From: JACJWR01 sp963752505
Lineage (GTDB): Bacteria > Actinomycetota > Actinomycetes > S36-B12 > UBA10799
NCBI GenBank assembly: GCA_963752505.1
Contig: CAVVYM010000010.1
Coordinates: 1-64,000 of the forward strand
Length of the DNA stretch: 64,000 nt
Reading direction: 5' to 3'
Shown: piece after piece, positions 24,434 through 33,365 of the stretch
How positions within the stretch are numbered: the stretch's first letter is position 1
Layout of the letters: every line of letters starts with the position of its first letter
Position numbers and translations under genes: made by a program
Notes under the pieces: model-generated
The model's input: the letters and a program-made list of their open reading frames with translations, nothing else
Told to the model about the DNA's origin: nothing
The model's database searches: none

Positions 24434-24724
24434 GCACGTTGGCGATCGACCCTCGTCGCATAGGAGTTCGCCCCTGTTTTCGCGCTGACTCTCACGACTG
24501 CGGCGGCCCTGCACACTTTTCCGGTGTACGGGGTCGCCGACCGTTTGCTGTAACCAGCCCCTGCACCTCCCAGCGCAGGGTCACCCTCTGGCCGTGCGCC
24601 AGTAGAAACGGGACGTGCTTCCCCAACCAGGTGCGGCGTCCCCACCACCTGTTCCAAAAGGAGCATGCGTTCCACAGCGGTCAGCCTGTGGCATCGGCCC
24701 TCCCGGCGGGCACGGTCACCTGTC

Positions 24725-25478
24725 ATGCGAACCTTCCTCACCCCCGACCGTGCCGCCCGGCGGCGGCGCGGTTTCACCCTGATTGAGCTGATCGCCACCG
24801 TGACCGTCATCACCGTGCTGGCCGCGGTGGCGCTGGTCAGTGCCCAGTCAGCAATCGATCGGGCCAACCAGCGGGCCGTACAAGCCGCGGCCGTGCAGTT
24901 CACCCGCGACTTCACCGGCTCTGTCGCCTCCGGTTCCGACCCGACAGAAGCATTGAACGCTGCCGCCTCCGCTATCGCCGGCACCCCGGTGACTGTCGGG
25001 CACCACCGCCACCCAGGCAGGCCCGCTGCGCATCTCCACCAACAGCCCTGGGGCTCCGGGCATTGTCGCGATCGGCAAAGGCGGGGCATGCGCCCACATC
25101 ACCCTCACCGGCGACCTCACCCAGAAATCGGGCGGTGACCAAGGAGACGACGGTGTCAGTCGCATTATTCGCACCAACGTGCTCGACCAAGGCGTGTGCG
25201 CCACCGAAGACCCCGATGTGATCAACCCGGGCCAAATCGTTCCCGCCGCCACGGACAGCAAACAGGCGCTGTCATCGTTCGTGTCCCGCGGCGGTGGCGC
25301 CGGAAGCGAGGCCTTCGCCGGAGCTTCCATCGCCGCAGACGGCTCGGTCTACCTCGTCGGCCACTCCACACAACCCAGTACAGCCCAGAGCCTCCGGACA
25401 TGCCGGGACGTTCTGGGGTTGGGGACCGTTTGGGTCATTGGTCGGCTTGCTCGGTGGCCACCGAGCAAGCCGACCTGA
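24725..25478 (+). pseudogene. Type IV pilin-like gene broken by a frameshift
   Basis: The product begins as a type IV prepilin: a short basic leader ending RRRRG, the cleavage/methylation site G-FTLIE with glutamate at +5, and a hydrophobic helix (LIATVTVITVLAAVALVSAQ). After SAIAGTPVTVG the frame turns into nonsense. One extra G in the GGG at 24998-25000 explains this: the next frame continues TTATQAGPLRISTNSPGAPG and runs on to a stop at 25476-25478 with a plausible globular, two-cysteine domain. ATG 24725 has no Shine-Dalgarno; ATG 24665 has AAAAGGAG but only one base away. The 3' end overlaps the convergent HxlR gene by 44 bases. No other pilus gene is in the window. Confidence 0.7.
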
Positions 25479-25845
25479 GTTCAGCCAACAGGCCATCCCT
25501 ATCGTGGTGGGCCCGTTCGATGAATTCGGGTGGCGTGCCGGTTTCTTCGTCGTAGCTGGCGCTCCACAGGATCATCTCGACAAGCGTCGGTAGCAGGTCA
25601 AGCGCTTTCATCGTGGGCCGGTACCGGCCGTCCTTGGAGTGCACAACCAGTCCATCACTCTGCAGGCGCTGGAGCCGATCCGCCAAAATGTTGGTTGCGA
25701 TTCGCTCGTCAGCGTTGAGGAAGTCCGAGTAGGTGGATCGGCCCTTAAGGAGCAGGTCTCGCAGGATCAGTAGTGTCCAGCGATCGCCAAACGTCTCCAT
25801 AGCGAAGTGGATGGGGCAGTCAGAACGTCGTCGTCGTTTCGGCAT
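25435..25845 (-). CDS. HxlR-family transcriptional regulator
   Basis: A 136-residue winged-helix regulator of the HxlR (MarR-like) family, which often senses thiol-reactive or electrophilic stress. Seen are SDCPIHFAMETFGDRWTLLI (family N-terminus with one cysteine), LLKGRSTYSDFLNADERIAT (recognition helix region), NILADRLQRLQSDGLV and the C-terminal dimerisation helix. ATG 25845 is chosen because the family begins here and AGAGG sits at proper spacing; a longer frame extends upstream without family similarity. It follows the SnoaL-like gene on the same strand by 127 bases and may control it through the inverted repeats at 26384 and 26425. Confidence 0.85.
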   Translation of the reverse strand: MPKRRRRSDCPIHFAMETFGDRWTLLILRDLLLKGRSTYSDFLNADERIATNILADRLQRLQSDGLVVHSKDGRYRPTMKALDLLPTLVEMILWSASYDEETGTPPEFIERAHHDRDGLLAELRSACSVATEQADQ

Positions 25846-25889
25846 CTCACGACCTCTGCTATCTCTCGCGCTCAGGTCGCACTGAGCCG

Positions 25890-25909
25890 CCCTGCCCGGC
25901 CGGGCAGGG
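25890..25909 (-). terminator. 20-bp perfect palindrome between SnoaL-like gene and HxlR gene
   Basis: CCCTGCCCGGCCGGGCAGGG is a perfect palindrome that would form an 8-bp all-but-one G-C stem with a GGCC loop in RNA. It lies 44 bases upstream of the HxlR start and 63 after the SnoaL-like stop. It could end or attenuate the SnoaL-like transcript; an operator role is also possible. Confidence 0.45.
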
Positions 25910-25972
25910 GCCGATTCCCCGGATGATACCCAATGTCCATCAATGCAGTGCAGCGGGACAGTGGGCAAAAGG

Positions 25973-26335
25973 TCAGTCAGTTGGCATCATGGCGGCGAAG
26001 GCGGCCGTGTCGAAGATGAGTCGGGACGAAACGAGCTTGCCCTCGCGCACCACGGCCCATTCGGCCATCGGGACCGATCCCGCGCCCGCTGGCGTCTCGA
26101 TCTTGAAATCGTAGAACGCGCACACTTCGTCACCGTCCGCCCAGATGCGGTGCATCTCGTAGCCCCGGGTGACCGGTAGGAGCGCGCCCGTTCCAGCGAG
26201 GAACTCCGCCTTGTTGTCGGCTTGCACCATCGGGCCTTGGAACTGGAAGTTGTCGTCCAGCAATTCGGCCGCTCCATCAACGTCACCGGAGGTGAAGCGA
26301 TCCAGGTAGTTCTCAAACGTAGTGGCAATGGACAT
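25973..26335 (-). CDS. SnoaL-like / NTF2-fold small protein
   Basis: A 120-residue protein with the NTF2-like cone fold of the SnoaL superfamily. N-terminal helix ATTFENYLDRFTSGDVDGAA, LLDDNFQFQGPMVQA, GYEMHRIWADGDEVCAFYDF and MAEWAVVREGKLVSSRLIFD follow the family pattern. Members include small isomerases, hydratases and proteins of unknown function, so no reaction is claimed. AGGAGT precedes ATG 26335 by eight bases. It is upstream of and codirectional with the HxlR regulator. Confidence 0.8.
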   Translation of the reverse strand: MSIATTFENYLDRFTSGDVDGAAELLDDNFQFQGPMVQADNKAEFLAGTGALLPVTRGYEMHRIWADGDEVCAFYDFKIETPAGAGSVPMAEWAVVREGKLVSSRLIFDTAAFAAMMPTD

Positions 26336-26383
26336 GATCAGTTACTCCTGCGTTGGTCAAGAAATGGACTATCCGCCCACTTG

Positions 26384-26400
26384 ACTTGCGATTTGCAAGT
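26384..26400. promoter_or_regulatory. Candidate HxlR operator 1
   Basis: ACTTGC-GATTT-GCAAGT, perfect 6-bp arms, lies 49 bases upstream of the SnoaL-like start codon. It matches a second site at 26425-26441 in 13 of 17 positions or better, and the centres are 41 bp apart, about four helical turns. Confidence 0.6.
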
Positions 26401-26424
26401 ACGTTGGTGAGGCTATCTTGAAAC

Positions 26425-26441
26425 GCTTGTGAATTGCAAGC
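26425..26441. promoter_or_regulatory. Candidate HxlR operator 2
   Basis: GCTTG-TGAATTG-CAAGC, perfect 5-bp arms, aligned with site 1 as rCTTGy-gAwtt-GCAAGy. On the reverse strand TTGCAA within this site followed 16 bases later by GATAGC could be the -35 and -10 of the SnoaL-like gene, so a bound regulator would cover the promoter. Confidence 0.55.
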
Positions 26442-26539
26442 ACTAGGCGCGACCCAAAAAGGGGTTTCTGAGCACCGCGCGAAGTACCCCAAAGCCGCCG
26501 CCAAGCTCGAGACGTTCTTCGCTGGTCGCCGGGAAGCGA

Positions 26540-26570
26540 CCTGTTCGGCTACCTGAAGTAGCCGAACAGG
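26540..26570 (-). terminator. Hairpin spanning the stop codon of the large lipase-like gene
   Basis: Thirteen perfect base pairs (CCTGTTCGGCTAC at 26540-26552 with GTAGCCGAACAGG at 26558-26570) and a 5-base loop. The reverse-strand gene ends LFGYFR-stop inside it, so the last coding bases form one arm. No uridine run follows. Confidence 0.6.
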
Positions 26571-29500
26571 TCCACCACCAGGTTCGTCGGGCCGCTGGCG
26601 CCGGAGCGCACGCGGATCTCGCGGTTCCCGCTGATACCCACGGTGAGGCCGTTGGCGATGACATCACCCGAGGTCGGCCAGTTGATCGAACTCGTCTGCG
26701 TTTGGGTCGAACCGGCCGGTGCCACTTCGAACCAGCCGCGAGTCGTGGTGTCGACTGCGGTGATGTTGTAGTTGATTGAGGTGGATCCGGTTGGCACGAC
26801 ATCTGGCACCGTCACCGCCCCGGTCGTGATGTTGCGACCGTTGGCCACGCTCACGTTGCGGAACGCACCAGCTGCCAGAGGGCCAGGCTGGGGCTGCGGC
26901 GCGCGCGAGTCGTAGGCCCGCACCGGATTCAGCGGGAAGAAGTGGTCCCCGGTGAAGGACGTCGCCTGGTCGGTGAAGTAGCCGAGAACGTCAATGATCA
27001 TGTTGGTGTCCACGGCTGAGCCGTTGAACACCTTGATGGTGCCATCTGGCGCCAGAGCCACGAATTGGCCGTTGTCGATCACCTGCCCCGCGCCGGACCA
27101 GTTGATCGTGGACGACTGGTAGGTCGCCTCGTCACCCGGTGTCACTGAGAAGAAGCCGCGGGCGCCGGTGTCCACAGCGATGATGTTGAAGGCGATGGAC
27201 TTCGCCTCCGGCGGGAGCAGGCGACCCACGTCGATGACGCGGGATCCTTCATCGCCCGGAACCGGCAGCGGCGTGCCACCAGGGCCGGCGATTCGCGAAT
27301 CGTAGGCGCGCAACGGGTTGATCTGGTGGAACAACTGGCCTGGGACCTGAGTCTTCGCCGGATCAATGAAGTAGCCGACGATGTCGAAGACCATTTCGGT
27401 GTCGCTGGTGCTTGCATTGATCACCTTGGTCTTGCGATCCGGGCCGGTCTTGACGGTCAACCCGTTTGCGATCACCTGACCCGCGCCGGGCCAGTTGATG
27501 GACGACACCTGGGCCGTCTGGTCGGAAGGAGGCACGACGGCGAACCAGCCGCGGCTGGATGTGTCGACGGCGGTGATGTTGTAGGCGATCGACGTGGCTT
27601 CGGCTGGTACCACGTCGGTCCGAATCACCTGTCCGGTATCGATGTCGATCTCCTTGTCGATGTCGAACGTGATGCTTCCCATACCGCCGGGCACCGGGTT
27701 GGCGCCGGCGCCGGGGCAGGCCAAGCGGGTGTCGCAGACCCGAACTGGGTCGAACGGCACGAACACCGTGGCGTTGGCACCCGGACCCATCGGGATGTTC
27801 GGGTTGTTCCCGTCGTTGGGGTACACGCCCCACGACCCGCCCGCCTCACTCGCGGCCGCGTAGATGAACTTGCCGTACGGCCACAACCCGTACTGCGTGC
27901 AATCGGTGTTCGCTGGCCTCGCCTGGTACTTGCTGATCGGTTTCCAGGTGAACGCACATGCGTCCTGGGCAAGGTTTGTGATCGTTGGGATGCTGATGGT
28001 GGCTGGGAGGAAGAGCAGTCCCAGGGCCGGTTGGGCGTTGGCGTTGGTCGGTGGCGGCAGCGCTCCCGATCCCCACGACTTGTAGAACTTCTCTTGCGTC
28101 GGAAGTTGCTTGTAGTTCACCAGGTCGAGCAGTCCGAAGGCCGGGAAGTTGTACCAGGTCATTCCCTCGGACTTGTCGGTTCCAGGCACGCCGGTCGGCC
28201 GCAGCTCGTCGACCTCATGGCAGTCGGCTTGGATGGGGTTGCCTGCGAAGGCGTCGTTGGTGAAGCGGAGCAGCTCGCTGGCGGAGTTGTGGTAGATCGG
28301 TTCCAGAGAGACCGACGCGAAGGGGTTGAGAGCGATCGTGCCCGTCACGTTGGGTTTGTTGAGGCCGACCGCGGGGTTGAAGGTTACTGTCCTCGCCGCC
28401 GGGTCGACCGCCAGAAGTTTCTGATGTCCATTGGGGTCGATGCTGCCCACTGTCGCCTTGAGTTTCGGCATTCCACTGATGTTCACCTGAGTGTCTGCGA
28501 CGAACTCGGCAGGCAAGTCCGCCAGGAAAGTGAGCACCACGACGTTCGCGCTGCCCTGCTTCTCCACCCGGTAGGAGGCGGCGCTGGCCTCAGCGGCCGC
28601 TTCGGTTTGGGTGAAGGGGAATGTCAACGGGTTGAGGTGGTCGGGCACCTGCTGGTTCGAGACCGGCGACGCGCCTCCGGGTGGCGTGACTGTCGCCATG
28701 ACCTGGAAGGAATCGTCCGCAGCCGCGGGGTACGGCGGGGTTGACGCGAGCACGTAGGTGCCGGCGCCACCCTGGCCGGTGCCGCGTTGTGCAATCTGCG
28801 CGGAATAGGGGGCGCCGTTCACCACCCAGGTGATTTCCGTCCCGGCCGCGAGTGGGCCGGCTGCCTTCGGCTTGAAGTACAGAGTCGCGTTGTCCGGGCT
28901 CACCGCGGTGTTGAAGGTGACGGTCTGGTTGTCATAGTCGATGGACTGCACCGTGGTGCCTGGTGGAGCGTTTGTGCTGGGTGTGGCGCCCCATCCCAGC
29001 AGCGTGTCACCAACTGCGAGTTTGTTGGTGTTCTGCAGCGCCTGGGTAGGACTGGCCGGGGTGAGCGCACGCAGGGTCCTGGTGTAGTTGGAGCCAGGTC
29101 CTGCAGTGAGCGCGCTGACATTGAGAAGGTTGCCGGCGATAGTGCCCTTGAACGAGGAGGCCGGGGGCGTATTCAATCCGGTCATCGAAGGTGACCAGAA
29201 CGCGCGGAATGGCACCACCGGCTTGCCGCCATCGTCCACCAGGCAGAACGCCTGCTGCATTGCCGCGTTGGCCTGGCTCACCACGATGTTGTCCGCGGTG
29301 CCGGAGATCAACAGCATCGGGATGTCGCGCGGGAAGGAGTTCTGCATGGGGGCGGCTGTGTCGAGGGTGGGAATCGGCGTCTGCTGAGCGAACAGCGGTG
29401 CCCAGTTGAGGTAGGCCCCTGCGTGTTCGGCCGGATTGAGTAGGAAGTTGACGCCCTTGGTCACGAACTGAGTCGAATCCGCGAAGGCCTGAGTGGTGCA

Positions 29501-30588
29501 CAACTCCGCGTAGCGGGGGAGCTCCTTGAGCCCCTCCGGCGTAACCACGTTGTTGGCGAGTCCGAATTGCAGCAGTTGCGGGGAGATGGACACGTACGTC
29601 TGGATCAGTTCGGGTCCGAGCACCCAGCCCGGGTAGCCCTCCCACTGCTCGGCGACGATCTTGTTCACGTCCGTCGCCGGGGCGGCCGCCACGACCCCCT
29701 TGAGATTCAAGCCCAATGCCTGTGCCCACGGCTTCTGGCTCTCGATACCAGTCCACATGGCTGCGTGGCCGCCCTGGCTGTGGCCGATGGCGACGAAGTC
29801 CGTTCCGGTCCAGCTCTCGTTGTTCGCCCCGACACCGTTCCAGCCGGGCACCGAGCCGGCGGGCGCTTGGAGGGCCTTGACACCGTAGAAGGTGTCTCGG
29901 GCCTCCTGCTGGCCAATCAGGTAGGACTTCTTGAACTTGGTGGGACCGTTGACCGCGATTCCCATGTAGTCGGGCATCACCACGATGTTCCCGGCCGCCA
30001 GGGACTGCTCAAGGAAGAACGACATGTCCCCGGCGTTAATCTGCGCACCCCCGGGGGCCTTGCTACCGACGAGCGGCGTCTCGATGAGGTTGAAGCCGCG
30101 CGAGACGGAGCACTGGTCGGAACCCAGGGAGCGCTCGTCGGTGAACGGCGGCGGATTCGGGATGAACCGCTGGTCGGAGTACAGAATGCGGTACTGATCC
30201 GCGTACATCGACGGATCCAGGTTCTGTCCGGATCCATTCGTGCTGCCGATCACGCAGGGGTTCGAGGCCGGGATGCCCGGATACTGCAGGGGCCTGTCGA
30301 CCACCGTGGCGCGGTGGGTGCCACCAGGGTTCCGATTGCGTTGCCGTTCGCGTCGGTGGTGGGGGTGGAGGCGATTCGGGTGGGTTCGGGAATGTTCACC
30401 CCGGGGATGAAGGTGGCAGGGCCGCCGAGGGGTAGGCCGACGTCGAGCCAATCGCCGCCGTCGGCGCTGAACTGGAAGCCAATATTTACACCTGCCGCTG
30501 GCGCCGCGCCGTTCTTGACTTGCACGGACACGGGGTACTGACCGTTTGACTGCAGGGCAGGCCCGGCCGGCCACGCGCCGACCGTCAC
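26549..30588 (-). pseudogene. Large LIP-family lipase-like surface protein with three C-terminal repeats; frameshifted, 5' end unclear
   Basis: The coherent protein is about 1345 residues. From GTG 30588 an Ig-like domain is read (VTVGAWPAGPALQSNGQYPV to TTDANGNAIGTLVAPT); a one-base deletion near 30311 then moves the frame, which continues TVVDRPLQYPGIPASNPCV. The hydrolase part has VVMPDYMGIAVNGP, YLIGQQEARDTFYG, the nucleophile elbow AIGHSQGGHAAMW (around 29770) and ISGTADNIVV. A long beta-rich insert follows, then three repeats of about 125 residues (around 27770-27355, 27340-26985 and 26960-26552), each with PxRxxDSR/DTR, NITAVD-type, SSINWPGAGQVIANGL-type and VDLFGYF-type motifs. No signal peptide is found although an exported protein is expected. 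Upstream bases run into deaD. It may be a real pseudogene or a sequencing error. Confidence 0.72.
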
Positions 30589-30653
30589 CGTGAGACTGGA
30601 ATTCCCGATCGACCGGTCATGGAGGCGTCTCGTGGTCGAGCTCTTCTCGGGCC

Positions 30654-32384
30654 CTAGCGGTTGCTCTGGTCACGATCCTTGCGTGCCTTGACGCGCTGAC
30701 CTTTCACACGCGTCTTGCCGAGCGCCTTGATCACAGTTGCTGCGTCGTCCGTGGGTACGTCTACCGTCGTGTGCCGGGCCTTGATATCGATGGGGCCGAT
30801 CTGGGAGCCCGACAGGTTGGTCTCATTGGCGATGGCACCGACGATGTCGGCCGGTCGGATACCCGCATCGAGGCCGGCGTTGATGAAGATTCGCTTCTTC
30901 CCCGCGGCAGGCGGACCGCCCCGTCGGGACTTACCGTCGGCGTCGGACTTCTTGCCCCGCGGCCGGTCGTCGTCGCGGCGGTTCCAGCCGCTGCGGCGCC
31001 CGCCGTCGCCGCGAGCGCCGCGGTTCTCACGCGGTGCCGGAGCGTCAGGAATCTCTGATTCGCCGTCGCTACCGACAGTGGCAAGGTGCGCCGTCTTGAT
31101 GGCAGCGAGGGCGACTTGGTCGATACCGGCGTCTTCGGTGAGGGCATCGAGCAGAGGGCGGTACTGGTCGAGGTCATCGTCCAGGCAGGTAACGGCGAGG
31201 TTCGCCCGCGTCACTTCCATGCGGCGCTCGCGCAGCTGAGCCGAAGTGGGCAACGTGCCTATTTCGATGGACTGCCGCGTGCTGCGCTCGATCGCCGACA
31301 GTTGTCGACGCTCGCGAGGCTCCGCAATGGTGATTGCGGTGCCGGTGCGATCACCTCGGCCAACCCGACCGATGCGGTGCACATAGGACTCGGGTGCGGC
31401 CGGCACATCGAAGTTCACGACGTGCGTCAGGTGGTCGACGTCGAGACCGCGCGCTGCCACGTCGGTGGCCACCAGTAGGTCCGCACTGCCGTTGCGCAGT
31501 CGTCCCATCACGCGGTCCCGCATGGCCTGGTCCATGCCGCCGTGCAACGCTTCGGCCCGGTATCCGCGGCCGTTGAGGGTCTCCGCAAGTTGGTCGACCT
31601 CGGCCCTCGTCCGGCAGAACACCAGAGCCGCGGTGGGGGACTCGATGTCCAGAATCCGGCCGAGCGCCGCCGCCTTGTGAGGTCGGGCCACCACATACGC
31701 GATTTGGCGGATCTTCGGCCCCGAGTCGCCCGTGGGCACCTCGCGCTCGATTTCGATGCGCAGCGGATCGTTGAGGTGGTTCTTGGCGATGCGCAGGATC
31801 CGCTTGGGCATCGTGGCGGAGAACATCACCGTCTGACGATCCGCGGGAGCCTGCGAGAGGATCTCCTCGATGTCCTCGGCGAATCCCATGTCGAGCATCT
31901 CGTCGGCTTCGTCGAGCACCACCGTGGTGACGTCGTTGAGCTTCAGCGACCGGCGGTTGAGCAGATCCAGCGCCCGGCCGGGTGTCGCGACCACGATGTC
32001 GACCCCTCGCTTGAGGGCTGTGATCTGGCGTCCGATGGGCTGGCCGCCGTACACGGGAAGCGTCCGCACTCCAAAGGGTCGGCCATACCTGTGAACGGCC
32101 TCTGCTACCTGCATGCACAGCTCACGGGTCGGGGCCAGCACCAGGGCGGTGGGGAGCCCGCTACGGGCGCTGGAGTCGTTCATGGCGCTGACGATAGGCA
32201 GCGCAAATGCTGCGGTCTTACCGGTTCCGGTGGCCGCTTGGCACAGCAGGTCCCGCCCGGCGATCACCTCTGGAATGGCGGCAGTTTGGATCGGGGTGGG
32301 GGCCTCGTAACCGAGGCTGGCCAGACTTGAAACGAGGTCACTGTGGAGTCCGAGCGAGTCGAATCCAGCGTTGTCAACGGTCAC
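30654..32384 (-). CDS. deaD: DEAD-box RNA helicase with DbpA-type RNA-binding C-terminus
   Basis: ATP-dependent RNA helicase of 576 residues, of the DeaD/CsdA group involved in ribosome assembly and mRNA decay. Motifs in order: GYEAPTPIQTAAIPEVIAGR (Q motif), ATGTGKTAAF (motif I), PTRELCMQ, TPGRALDLL, VLDEADEMLDMGF (motif II), SATMP (III), VFCRTRAEVDQ, TDVAARGLDVDHL and HRIGRVGRGDRTG (VI). After an Arg/Gly-rich linker (about 440-490) comes the DbpA-like domain (KKRIFINAGLDAGIRPADIV, ANETNLSG). GTG start at 32384. A second DEAD-box helicase without this tail is at 37832. Confidence 0.94.
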   Translation of the reverse strand: MTVDNAGFDSLGLHSDLVSSLASLGYEAPTPIQTAAIPEVIAGRDLLCQAATGTGKTAAFALPIVSAMNDSSARSGLPTALVLAPTRELCMQVAEAVHRYGRPFGVRTLPVYGGQPIGRQITALKRGVDIVVATPGRALDLLNRRSLKLNDVTTVVLDEADEMLDMGFAEDIEEILSQAPADRQTVMFSATMPKRILRIAKNHLNDPLRIEIEREVPTGDSGPKIRQIAYVVARPHKAAALGRILDIESPTAALVFCRTRAEVDQLAETLNGRGYRAEALHGGMDQAMRDRVMGRLRNGSADLLVATDVAARGLDVDHLTHVVNFDVPAAPESYVHRIGRVGRGDRTGTAITIAEPRERRQLSAIERSTRQSIEIGTLPTSAQLRERRMEVTRANLAVTCLDDDLDQYRPLLDALTEDAGIDQVALAAIKTAHLATVGSDGESEIPDAPAPRENRGARGDGGRRSGWNRRDDDRPRGKKSDADGKSRRGGPPAAGKKRIFINAGLDAGIRPADIVGAIANETNLSGSQIGPIDIKARHTTVDVPTDDAATVIKALGKTRVKGQRVKARKDRDQSNR

Positions 32385-32591
32385 GCAACACGTCCTGTTC
32401 TCATGCGCGCCGCCGGTGCGGCACCACCCACAAGCCTAGGGGGTGGCGAACAGAGATGGGACGTCGCTCGTGGCCACGGCATCCGCGGCACCCGAGCAGT
32501 CGTGCGCTCCGCTCGGTACCGGCTCAAGGCCCGACACCGTTGGTGGCGAATCAGCGGTGTCGGGGCCGAGGCTCATGTTCGCGTGCCACCC

Positions 32592-33179
32592 CTAACGGGT
32601 GAAGGCGTTCAGGTGGCCTTGCGAGGAGCGGAGCTGAGAGTCGATGACACGGAGCACATCTGCCTGGGTGAAGAGCGACTTCGCCGCCGTCAGGTCTGAG
32701 AGGTCCTGCCGCTCGACCGTGGCACCCGCGGCCAGGGCCGCCTCCGGGGTGGTCGCCGAGTTCAACAGGTCTGTGTACATCGCGGCCAGTTCCGCGTTGA
32801 CGAACACGCCGTCGACCTCGTTCGCCGTCGGGTCCGTGACGCCGTAGGTCGACATCAGCGTTCGGACGGAGTCCATGTGCTTCTGCTCGGACTTGGCGAT
32901 GCTGGCGAACTGGGTCAGATCCGGGTACTGCGCGGCGAGGGCCAGGTAGAGGTCCCTGGCGACTTTCTCCTCCTCGACCCAGTAGGCCAGCTCGGCCTTC
33001 TGCTCAGCGGTCAGCTCTGCCGGGATGGCACTGGCAGGAGCAGAGGTGGCTTGGCCCTGGCGGGCTCCGTTCCCGTTCCCGTTGCCAGCTGCAACGGCGG
33101 CTCCGGCCGGCGCTGCGACTGCTCCGGCGAGCAGTAGGGCGGCGGTGAGGGTGCCGGCGACCTTGGTCGTGAGCTTCAT
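32592..33179 (-). CDS. Secreted DUF2202 ferritin-like protein
   Basis: A 195-residue exported protein. Signal peptide at about 1-28 (KLTTKVAGTLTAALLLAGAV, AAPAGAAVA). The mature part is a DUF2202 ferritin-like four-helix bundle, with carboxylate/histidine residues in AYWVEEEKVARDLYLALAAQ and IAKSEQKHMDSVRTLM, and later helices AGATVERQDLSDL and IDSQLRSSQGHLNAF. The E-x-x-x-R-D and E-x-x-H pattern suggests metal binding; the metal is unknown. AGGAGG lies five bases before ATG 33179; the frame upstream lacks signal-peptide character. It diverges from a two-component system at 33366, which might control it. Confidence 0.85.
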   Translation of the reverse strand: MKLTTKVAGTLTAALLLAGAVAAPAGAAVAAGNGNGNGARQGQATSAPASAIPAELTAEQKAELAYWVEEEKVARDLYLALAAQYPDLTQFASIAKSEQKHMDSVRTLMSTYGVTDPTANEVDGVFVNAELAAMYTDLLNSATTPEAALAAGATVERQDLSDLTAAKSLFTQADVLRVIDSQLRSSQGHLNAFTR

Positions 33180-33365
33180 GGTGTCCTCCTGGGATCGGGC
33201 TCCGGTGAGGAGCGGTTTGTCTGGTGTGATTCCAATGTCGGACTCCCGGCTGAAGGGCGCGTGGCGGCGATGTGGAGATCGTGTGGAGGTTGTCATCGGC
33301 TGGCACCCTGCAAACCGTCGTGATGCCCCGGGCTCTGCCCACCGAGGGCGGCTTGCAGGCAAGAT

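Noticed and set aside
24434..24724. Possible riboswitch or other RNA before the pilin gene
   Set aside because: I looked for a c-di-GMP-type motif because such elements precede some pilus genes, but the conserved core sequences are not there.
24412..25089. 225-codon reverse frame opposite the pilin gene
   Set aside because: Lies antisense to the prepilin signature and has no domain resemblance.
26470..26550. Forward-strand peptide AKYPKAAAKLE resembling the AKYPKA segment of IS256-type transposases
   Set aside because: Fewer than 20 comparable residues, no flanking transposase sequence or inverted repeats; too short to call a remnant.
27326..28744. 472-codon forward frame inside the large lipase-like gene
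   Set aside because: Arg/Val/Gly-rich with no motifs; the reverse frame holds coherent repeats and a lipase elbow.
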